The notes under the pieces: model-generated
What the model was told of the DNA's origin: nothing
Seen by the model: only the letters and a program-made list of their open reading frames with translations
The model's database searches: none
Source of the DNA: an uncultured Eubacteriales bacterium
GTDB taxonomy: Bacteria; Bacillota; Clostridia; Oscillospirales; Acutalibacteraceae
Direction: 5' to 3'
DNA: 5,255 nt
Assembly: GCA_934615635.1 (NCBI GenBank)
Contig: CAKTTT010000165.1
Span: 1-5,255 of the forward strand
Position numbers and translations under genes: made by a program
Part shown: positions 1-5,255 of the stretch, in pieces
Layout of the letters: every line of letters starts with the position of its first letter
Position numbering within the stretch: position 1 is the first letter of the stretch

Positions 1-43
1 ATTTACACATGCAGGGCTGGGTACCATGTTTGTAGGCGGCTGA
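1..43 (+). CDS. argB: Acetylglutamate kinase, C-terminal end only (partial)
   Basis: Only the last 13 codons and the TGA stop (41-43) are in the window; the gene enters from the left, with codons in phase from base 2. The tail reads FTHAGLGTMFVGG. This fits the usual C-terminus of acetylglutamate kinase, where a FTxxGxGTM motif closes the amino-acid-kinase fold. ArgB phosphorylates N-acetylglutamate, the second step of arginine synthesis. Its position just before argD matches the argC-J-B-D order of Firmicutes. With so few residues visible the call rests on the short motif plus context; another gene ending this way cannot be excluded. Confidence 0.7.
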   Translation, partial: FTHAGLGTMFVGG

Positions 44-63
44 AGCCCTCGCAAAGACAGGAG

Positions 64-70
64 AAAAGGA
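64..70 (+). promoter_or_regulatory. Ribosome binding site of argD
   Basis: AAAAGGA lies 10 nt before the ATG at 81 and supports that start over the in-frame ATG pair at 90-95, which would be about 19 nt away. An AGGAG at 59-63 is 17 nt from the ATG and less well placed. The ATG at 70-72 is out of frame. The whole argB-argD gap (44-80) is taken up by this leader; no hairpin or promoter is evident in it. Confidence 0.6.
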
Positions 71-80
71 TGGTGCCGAT

Positions 81-1250
81 ATGGAAAATATGATGGAGCT
101 CACAAATACCTATATTGCAAAGACCTATAACCGCACCCCGGTACAGTTGGTTCGGGGAGAGGGGTCTCTGGTCTACGATACGGACGGAAAACGCTATATT
201 GACCTTGGGACCGGCATTGCGGTCAATATCTTCGGCATCGCAGATCCTGCATGGATACAGGCGGTGACTGCACAGCTGTCCTGCCTGCAGCATACGTCCA
301 ACCTCTACTACAGCGCTCCTGCGGCGCGCCTTGCCCAGATGCTCTGCCAGCGCACGGGAATGGAGCGGGTGTTTTTTTCCAACTCCGGCGCCGAGGCAAA
401 CGAGTGTGCCATCAAAACGGCCCGCCGGCGGGCATACCTTACATACGGGGATACATCCCACAGTACGATCATCACCCTGAAGGGATCTTTCCATGGACGG
501 ACCATCACCACCCTGTCCGCCACCGGACAGGACAGCTTCCACACGGAGTTCGGTCCCTTTACGCCCGGCTTTGTCTATGCACAGCCGGGGGATACGGAGG
601 AGCTGCGCCGCCTGGCGGACAGCCAGGGCTGCTGCGCCGTCATGCTGGAGACCATCCAGGGAGAGGGCGGCATTCATGTGCTGGACGGGGCGTATCTCCA
701 GGCGGTGTGGCAGCTGTGCCGGGAGCGGGACATGCTGCTGATCATCGACGAGGTGCAGACCGGCAACGGCCGGTGCGGCAAGCTGTATTCCTACATGCAC
801 CATGATATTGCGCCGGACAACGTCACTACGGCAAAGGGGCTGGGTGGGGGACTGCCCATCGGCGCTACGCTGCTGGGCAGCCGATGCGCCGACGTGCTCA
901 CGCTGGGCTCTCACGGTTCCACCTTTGGCGGCAATCCGGTGGCCGCTGCCGGCGCTGTCAGTATTCTGGACCGGATCGACGATACACTCCTTGCTGGCGT
1001 GCTCCACAGAGAGGGACTGATTCGAAAGGCGCTTGCAGATGTTCCCGGAATAGTGGAGATCACAGGCCGGGGACTGATGCTGGGGATCCGGTGCGAAAAA
1101 CCGGCGGGCGAGATTGTGGCCCGTGCGGCGCAGCAGGGCGTCCTGGCGCTGACGGCAAAGGACAAGATTCGCCTGCTGCCTGCGCTGAATATCCCGGAGG
1201 AGCTGCTTTTGGAAGCGTTGGAAATTTTGAAAAAGGAAATTGCAAAGTGA
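81..1250 (+). CDS. argD: Acetylornithine aminotransferase
   Basis: The product is a 389-residue, PLP-dependent, fold-type I class III aminotransferase of the cytoplasm. It converts N-acetylglutamate semialdehyde plus glutamate to N-acetylornithine and 2-oxoglutarate. Visible motifs in order are: LGTGIAVN (about 42-49); the cofactor phosphate loop NSGAEANE (101-108); FHGRT (137-141), whose Arg binds the substrate carboxylate; IQGEGG (192-197); DEVQTGNGR (223-231), with the Asp that contacts the PLP ring nitrogen; the Schiff-base lysine K252 in TTAKGLGGG; HGSTFGGNP (278-286), which supplies the phosphate-binding Thr from the partner subunit; and R364 in the C-terminal carboxylate-binding region. 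Length is normal for ArgD (about 375-410). The neighbours argB and carAB favour ArgD over ornithine or GABA aminotransferase. Its TGA stop overlaps the next start (GTGA). Key residues are all present, so it should be active. Confidence 0.95.
   Translation: MENMMELTNTYIAKTYNRTPVQLVRGEGSLVYDTDGKRYIDLGTGIAVNIFGIADPAWIQAVTAQLSCLQHTSNLYYSAPAARLAQMLCQRTGMERVFFSNSGAEANECAIKTARRRAYLTYGDTSHSTIITLKGSFHGRTITTLSATGQDSFHTEFGPFTPGFVYAQPGDTEELRRLADSQGCCAVMLETIQGEGGIHVLDGAYLQAVWQLCRERDMLLIIDEVQTGNGRCGKLYSYMHHDIAPDNVTTAKGLGGGLPIGATLLGSRCADVLTLGSHGSTFGGNPVAAAGAVSILDRIDDTLLAGVLHREGLIRKALADVPGIVEITGRGLMLGIRCEKPAGEIVARAAQQGVLALTAKDKIRLLPALNIPEELLLEALEILKKEIAK
1231..1237 (+). promoter_or_regulatory. Ribosome binding site of the argF-like gene, inside argD
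   Basis: AAAAGGA sits within the last codons of argD, 9 nt before the GTG at 1247. It fixes that GTG as the start, although the reading frame stays open far upstream inside argD. Together with the GTGA stop/start overlap it indicates translational coupling of the two genes. Confidence 0.7.
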
Positions 1251-2095
1251 AACATTTTTTGACTTTGTCGGAGCTGCAGCCCAAGCAGATCCACGAGATT
1301 TTGAATCTGGCGGATCAGTTGAAATATGAAAAGCAGCATCATATTTCCCATCCGCTGCTTCAGGGCAAAACCCTGGGGATCGTGCCGGGGAGTTCCTCTT
1401 CCCGCACGCGTATCTGCCTGGAGGTGGGCATGTACGATCTGGGCGGCCGGGCGGTGTCCATGCCCGCGGACAGCCTGAAGGGGCAGGATGGGTCCCGGAT
1501 CCGGGAGAGCGCCCGATGCTATTCCCGCTTTGTGGATGTCATCGCCCTGCGGGCCCTGCCACATGCGGTGCTCGCCGCCTTTGCAAGGGAGAGCGGCGTT
1601 CCGGTGCTCAACGGTGCGTCGGATCTGGCGGATCCCTGCGGGGCTCTGGCGGATCTGATGACCATCCGGGAGCGATACGGCTCTTTCGAGGGTCTGCGTC
1701 TCTGCTATGCGGGGCCTGCCGGCGCTGCTGCAGACAGCCTCGTTGCCGGGGCGCTGACCATGGGAATGGAAGTCGCCGTACTGGAACCTCCCTGTGGAGA
1801 GGCAGACGGACATCCCCTTGGGGCGGGGGGCTGGATTCAGTACGACCGTCTTTTGGACGCTGCCGCCGGCGCCGACGTTTTATACACGGGGCCCAAGGCC
1901 CCCTGGGGAGAGATCGATGCGGCGGTCGTCGCCGCAGGCGCCGGGGACATGCTTGTGCTCCACAGGCAGCCGGCCAACCGGGGCAAGGAGCTGTCGGAGC
2001 AGGTATTTGCCGCCCACGCGGGAGAGATCTATGATCAGGTGGAAAACAAGCTTCATGTAATCAAAGCAATTCTTGTAAGGCTGCTGGGACAGTAA
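1247..2095 (+). CDS. argF: Ornithine carbamoyltransferase-like protein with degenerate active site
   Basis: This 282-residue protein belongs to the aspartate/ornithine carbamoyltransferase family; active OTCases usually have 305-335 residues. The start is GTG at 1247, overlapping the argD stop by 4 nt with a good RBS. The N-terminal carbamoyl-phosphate domain (about 2-142) shows FLTLSEL, then SSRTR (51-55, for STRTR), LEVGMYDLGG (58-67), R102 and ALADLMTI (133-140). The C-terminal domain (about 147-278) ends in VENKLHVIKAILV, a normal OTCase finish. The catalytic signatures are altered: FEKxSTRTR reads PGSSSSRTR, HPCQ is DPCG (129-132), GDGNN is GPAGA (156-160), DVWxSMG is GPKAPWG (215-221), and HCLPA is HRQPA (239-243). 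The stretch between the SMG and HCLPA positions is roughly half normal length. The frame is intact and codon use matches the neighbours, so it is not an obvious pseudogene. Family membership is certain. OTCase activity is doubtful; a pseudoenzyme, a regulatory subunit or a changed substrate are the alternatives. The symbol marks homology only. Confidence 0.85.
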   Translation: MKHFLTLSELQPKQIHEILNLADQLKYEKQHHISHPLLQGKTLGIVPGSSSSRTRICLEVGMYDLGGRAVSMPADSLKGQDGSRIRESARCYSRFVDVIALRALPHAVLAAFARESGVPVLNGASDLADPCGALADLMTIRERYGSFEGLRLCYAGPAGAAADSLVAGALTMGMEVAVLEPPCGEADGHPLGAGGWIQYDRLLDAAAGADVLYTGPKAPWGEIDAAVVAAGAGDMLVLHRQPANRGKELSEQVFAAHAGEIYDQVENKLHVIKAILVRLLGQ

Positions 2096-2143
2096 AACAG
2101 AAATCGCAGGACGGAAAAAGAGAGAAAGGTGTAATAAGGGTAT
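2096..2143 (+). promoter_or_regulatory. Purine-rich argF-carA spacer with carA ribosome binding site
   Basis: This 48-nt gap is about 79% purine (38 of 48) and shows no stem-loop, terminator or convincing promoter. It holds two candidate Shine-Dalgarno sites for the carA ATG at 2144. AAAGGTG (2125-2131) lies 12 nt upstream, which is rather long. AAGGG (2136-2140) lies only 3 nt upstream, which is too short to be ideal. An in-frame TAA at 2135-2137 rules out any earlier carA start, so the ATG is firm although its RBS is not textbook. It is the longest non-coding stretch in the window. Confidence 0.5.
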
Positions 2144-3220
2144 ATGAAAAAAGCGTATTTGATTTTGGACGGAGGACAGGTATTCGAGGGATACCGCTTC
2201 GGCGCTGAGGGGGAGGCGCTGGGCGAGCTGGTATTCACCACCGGCATGGTGGGATATATCGAAACGCTGACGGACCCCAGTTACTACGGGCAGATTGTGC
2301 TGCAGACCTTTCCCCTGATCGGGAATTACGGCATGATCAGCGAGGATTTTGAAGGAAAGCCCGCCGCCAGAGGGTATGTGGTGCGGGAGTGGTGTGACAC
2401 CCCCTCCAATTTCCGCAGCGAAGGCACAGTGGACGAATTTCTGAAAAAGGCGGGCATCCCGGGTATTTGGGGGGTGGATACCCGGCAGATTACCCGGATC
2501 ATCCGGGAGCGGGGTGTGATGAACGCCATCATTGCGGACAGCGTGCCCGCAGATTTGTCCCCCCTGCATACATATACCATTACAGATGCGGTGAAAAGCG
2601 TGTCCTGCACCGCCCCCATCGCCTATCCGGCCCAGGGGGAGGAAAAATTCCGCGTCGTCCTCATCGATTACGGCTATAAAATGAACATTATCCGGGAACT
2701 GACAAAGCGCGGCTGCGCCGTGACGGTGGTTCCTTATGATACACCTGCGGAGGAGATCCTTGCCGCGCACCCCGACGGGGTGATGCTTTCCAACGGCCCG
2801 GGAGATCCGGAGGAAAATGTGGACAGCATCCGACAGATCCGGAAACTGCTGGGAAAAGTACCGATTTTTGGAATCTGCCTGGGCCATCAGCTGCTGGCAC
2901 TGGCAAACGGCGGGAAGACCGTGAAGCTGAAATACGGCCATCGCGGCGCCAACCAGCCGGCCAAGGAGCTGTACGGCAAACGGACATATATCACCAGCCA
3001 GAATCACGGCTATGCGGTGGTGTCCGACAGCATCGGGGACGTGGGCCGTGTGACCATGATCAACGCAAACGACGGCACCTGCGAGGGAATCGAATATCCC
3101 GCTCTTCGTGCCTTTTCCGTCCAGTTCCACCCGGAGGCATGCTCCGGTCCGCTGGATACCAATTATTTGTTTGACCAGTTCTTTGCATGGATGGGAGGAA
3201 AAGAAAATGCCGCTGAATAA
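2144..3220 (+). CDS. carA: Carbamoyl-phosphate synthase small (glutamine amidotransferase) subunit
   Basis: The product has 358 residues, typical for Firmicute CarA. It hydrolyses glutamine and passes ammonia through a tunnel to CarB, which makes carbamoyl phosphate. The N-terminal CPSase small-chain domain (about 2-130) opens with YLILDGGQVFEG and contains FTTGMVGYIETLTDPSY (31-47) and GVDTRQITRIIRERG (110-124). The class I glutamine amidotransferase domain (about 169-350) has LSNGPGDPE (215-223). Its catalytic triad is intact: nucleophile C245 in GICLGHQ, and H329 and E331 in FHPEA. SQNHGYAV (285-292) is also as expected. The start is forced by an in-frame stop just upstream. The gene overlaps carB by 14 nt, as usual for this tight heterodimer. 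Its place beside argD suggests the arginine-linked synthase rather than a pyrimidine-only copy, though this cannot be settled here. Confidence 0.97.
   Translation: MKKAYLILDGGQVFEGYRFGAEGEALGELVFTTGMVGYIETLTDPSYYGQIVLQTFPLIGNYGMISEDFEGKPAARGYVVREWCDTPSNFRSEGTVDEFLKKAGIPGIWGVDTRQITRIIRERGVMNAIIADSVPADLSPLHTYTITDAVKSVSCTAPIAYPAQGEEKFRVVLIDYGYKMNIIRELTKRGCAVTVVPYDTPAEEILAAHPDGVMLSNGPGDPEENVDSIRQIRKLLGKVPIFGICLGHQLLALANGGKTVKLKYGHRGANQPAKELYGKRTYITSQNHGYAVVSDSIGDVGRVTMINANDGTCEGIEYPALRAFSVQFHPEACSGPLDTNYLFDQFFAWMGGKENAAE
3193..3198 (+). promoter_or_regulatory. Ribosome binding site of carB, inside carA
   Basis: GGGAGG, 8 nt before the ATG at 3207, is the strongest Shine-Dalgarno match in the window. 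It lies in the last codons of carA and selects the carB start that overlaps the carA end by 14 nt. Confidence 0.75.
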
Positions 3221-5255
3221 AAGCATCAAAAAAGTCCTGATGATCGGAAGCGGACCCATCGTGATCGGTCAGGCAGCAGAATTTGACTATGCGGGCGCCC
3301 AGGCGTGCCGGGTGCTGAAAAAGGCAGGGGTCAACGTAGTGTTGGTAAACTCCAACCCGGCGACCATTATGACGGACAACGCCCTTGCGGATGAGATTTA
3401 TTTGGAGCCGCTGACGCTGGAGACGGTCAAGCGGATCATTGAAAAGGAACGGCCCGACAGCCTGCTGGCAGGGCTGGGGGGACAGACCGGCCTGACTCTG
3501 GCCATGCAGCTGTCCCGTGACGGATACCTGGAAGAGCAGGGGGTGCGCCTGCTGGGAACGGATGCCCGCGCCATCGACCGGGCGGAGGACCGGCAGATGT
3601 TCAAGGACACCATGGCAAAGATCGGCCAGCCTGTGGTTCCCTCCGATATTGCAAACACTGTGGACGGCTGCGTGGAAGTGGCCCAGCGCATCGGCGGGTA
3701 TCCGGTGATCGTGCGTCCTGCCTTCACCCTCGGCGGCGGCGGCGGGGGGGTGGCTTACTCTGAGGAGGAGCTGCGGGTGATTGCCCGTACTGGACTGGAT
3801 GTGTCTCCGATCACCCAGGTGCTCATCGAGCGGTATATCGCCGGCTGGAAGGAAATCGAGTTTGAAGTGATGCGGGATGCCGCCGGCAACGCCATCGCCA
3901 TCTGCTCCATGGAGAATATTGACCCTGTGGGTATCCATACGGGGGATTCCATTGTAGTGGCCCCGGCGCTCACACTCGCCAATCGGGAATATCAGATGCT
4001 GCGCTCCGCGTCCCTGGATATCGTGTCGGAGCTGGGCATCGTGGGCGGCTGCAACTGCCAGTTTGCCCTCAATCCGGACTCCTTTGAATATGCAGTCATT
4101 GAGGTAAACCCCCGGGTTTCCCGTTCCTCCGCCCTGGCTTCCAAGGCCACGGGTTATCCCATTGCAAAGGTGACTACCCAGCTGGCGCTGGGGTATACCC
4201 TGGATGAAATCCAAAACGAGATCACCGGAAAAACCTGTGCCTGCTTTGAGCCTACCGTGGACTACGTAGTGCTGAAGTTCCCCAAGTGGCCCTTTGACAA
4301 ATTTGTCAATTCCAGCCGGAAGCTGGGTACCCAGATGAAGGCCACCGGCGAGGTCATGTCCATCGCTCCCTCCTTTGAGATGGCGGTGATGAAGGCGGTC
4401 CGGGGCGCGGAAATCTCCCAGGACACGCTGAACATGCAGCCGAAAACGGCACAGTCCCTGGAGGAGCGTCTGGCGGCCCAGGACGACGTGCGTCTGTTCA
4501 CTGTATTTGAGGCGCTCAAGAGCGGCATGGATCTTGAGGAAATTTATCGTATTACAAAAATTGACCGCTGGTTTTTGAACAAGCTTTTGAAGCTGGCGAA
4601 TTTTGAAAAGAAAATTGCCGGCGGCCTGTCGGATGAAGACTACTTTGCGGCCAAAAAGCTGGGCTATACCGATGCGGCCCTCACCGCACTCACCGGGCGC
4701 AGAGATCTTCCCGGCGCCACGGCAGTGTACAAAATGGTGGACACCTGCGGCGCGGAGTTTGCTGCCCAAACCCCCTATTTCTATTCCACCTACGATACGG
4801 AATGCGAATCCCGCTCCTTTCCCAAAAGCGGCAAGCCGGTGATCATGGTGCTGGGCAGCGGCCCCATTCGAATCGGACAGGGCATCGAGTTCGACTATTC
4901 CTCCGTCCACTGTGTGTGGACCCTCAAGGAGTTGGGCTACGATGTGGTCATCGTCAACAACAACCCGGAGACGGTTTCCACCGACTACGACACCGCCGAC
5001 CGGCTGTACTTCGAGCCCCTGTGCCCGGAGGATGTGATGAACATCATCAAGGCGGAAAACCCCATCGGCGTGGTGGTGGCCTTCGGTGGCCAGACAGCCA
5101 TCAAGCTGACCAAGTTTTTGGATCAAAACGGCATCCAAATTCTGGGCACCTCCGCTGACGGTATCGATATTGCCGAGGACCGGGAGCGGTTTGACAAACT
5201 GCTGGAGGAGTTCTCCATCCGTCGACCCAAAGGGCAGGGCGTCGTGACCATGGAC
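3207..5255 (+). CDS. carB: Carbamoyl-phosphate synthase large subunit (5' part, runs off the window)
   Basis: The frame is open for 683 codons to the edge; full CarB is about 1060-1075 residues, so roughly two thirds is present. CarB uses two ATP, bicarbonate and ammonia from CarA to form carbamoyl phosphate. The first ATP-grasp half (about 1-400) shows MIGSGPIVIGQAAEFDYAG (12-30), LGGQTGLTL (90-98), AEDR (126-129), IVRPAFTLGG (168-177), ENIDPVGIHTGDSI (236-249), the metal ligands Q285, E299 and N301 (the same numbers as I recall for the E. coli enzyme) and NPRVSRSSALASKATG (301-316). The oligomerisation region follows (about 403-545). The second half begins at VLGSGPIRIGQGIEFDY (548-564), with NNNPETVSTDYDTADRLYFEP (584-604), FGGQTAIKL (626-634) and AEDRERFD (656-663). 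The second active site and the C-terminal allosteric domain lie outside. One oddity is a six-glycine ATP loop (176-181), where Ser or Thr usually breaks the run. Otherwise the visible part looks fully functional. Confidence 0.97.
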   Translation, partial: MPLNKSIKKVLMIGSGPIVIGQAAEFDYAGAQACRVLKKAGVNVVLVNSNPATIMTDNALADEIYLEPLTLETVKRIIEKERPDSLLAGLGGQTGLTLAMQLSRDGYLEEQGVRLLGTDARAIDRAEDRQMFKDTMAKIGQPVVPSDIANTVDGCVEVAQRIGGYPVIVRPAFTLGGGGGGVAYSEEELRVIARTGLDVSPITQVLIERYIAGWKEIEFEVMRDAAGNAIAICSMENIDPVGIHTGDSIVVAPALTLANREYQMLRSASLDIVSELGIVGGCNCQFALNPDSFEYAVIEVNPRVSRSSALASKATGYPIAKVTTQLALGYTLDEIQNEITGKTCACFEPTVDYVVLKFPKWPFDKFVNSSRKLGTQMKATGEVMSIAPSFEMAVMKAVRGAEISQDTLNMQPKTAQSLEERLAAQDDVRLFTVFEALKSGMDLEEIYRITKIDRWFLNKLLKLANFEKKIAGGLSDEDYFAAKKLGYTDAALTALTGRRDLPGATAVYKMVDTCGAEFAAQTPYFYSTYDTECESRSFPKSGKPVIMVLGSGPIRIGQGIEFDYSSVHCVWTLKELGYDVVIVNNNPETVSTDYDTADRLYFEPLCPEDVMNIIKAENPIGVVVAFGGQTAIKLTKFLDQNGIQILGTSADGIDIAEDRERFDKLLEEFSIRRPKGQGVVTMD

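Noticed and set aside
44..80. Arginine repressor operator in the argB-argD gap
   Set aside because: No AT-rich imperfect palindrome of ARG-box type is seen; such a site would be expected upstream of the operon, outside this window.
3..1007. 334-codon minus-strand open frame opposite argD
   Set aside because: argD has every catalytic residue in the + frame; the antisense translation has no recognisable domain.
884..1246. Possible 121-residue N-terminal extension of the argF-like protein into argD
   Set aside because: The frame is open by chance here. OTCase homology begins exactly after the GTG at 1247, which has a well-placed RBS.
1247..2095. A frameshift or sequencing error as the explanation of the odd OTCase motifs
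   Set aside because: Conserved segments lie on both sides of every altered motif in the same frame, and most altered motifs align one-to-one without gaps, so substitutions rather than a shift are responsible.
2096..2143. Internal promoter or attenuator before carA
   Set aside because: The spacer is too short and shows no convincing -35/-10 pair, stem-loop or T-run; TAATAA (2132-2137) alone is not enough.
1880..3259. 459-codon minus-strand open frame opposite the argF-like gene and carA
   Set aside because: It crosses two genes and their spacer antisense, shows no family motif and has the composition of a codon-bias shadow.
3060..5138. 692-codon open frame on the minus strand opposite carB
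   Set aside because: It lies wholly antisense to carB and the carA end, both certain from conserved motifs. Its translation is low-complexity, His/Gly/Arg-rich with no recognisable domain, as expected from the complement of GC-rich codons.

Overview
The window is one continuous stretch of an arginine-biosynthesis operon, all on the + strand: the last codons of argB, then argD, an argF-like gene, carA, and the first two thirds of carB, which runs off the right edge. Gaps are short or negative (37 nt, 4-nt overlap, 48 nt, 14-nt overlap). No promoter, terminator, RNA gene, mobile element, repeat array or CRISPR is visible; the operon promoter must lie to the left.

The DNA is GC-rich with mostly G/C third positions. 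The purine-rich Shine-Dalgarno sites, the arg-plus-carAB gene order and the style of the ArgD and CarB proteins suggest a Firmicute of class Clostridia, perhaps a gut Oscillospiraceae-type organism. This is inference from remembered family sequences, not a search. The nearest well-known arrangement is the Bacillus subtilis argCJBD-carAB-argF operon, but here the argF-like gene sits between argD and carA.

Together the genes would take N-acetylglutamate to N-acetylornithine (ArgB, ArgD) and make carbamoyl phosphate (CarA, CarB) for citrulline synthesis. ArgD, CarA and the visible part of CarB keep their catalytic residues and look like ordinary active enzymes.

The notable item is the argF-like gene (1247-2095). 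It is an intact, translationally coupled ORF whose fold and framing sequences are clearly ornithine carbamoyltransferase. It has nevertheless lost almost every substrate-binding signature: HPxQ is DPCG, GDGNN is GPAGA, DxxxSMG is GPKAPWG, HCLPA is HRQPA, and the segment after the SMG loop is about 15-20 residues short. It looks like a transcarbamylase pseudoenzyme or a protein repurposed to another role, placed between argD and the carbamoyl-phosphate synthase genes.
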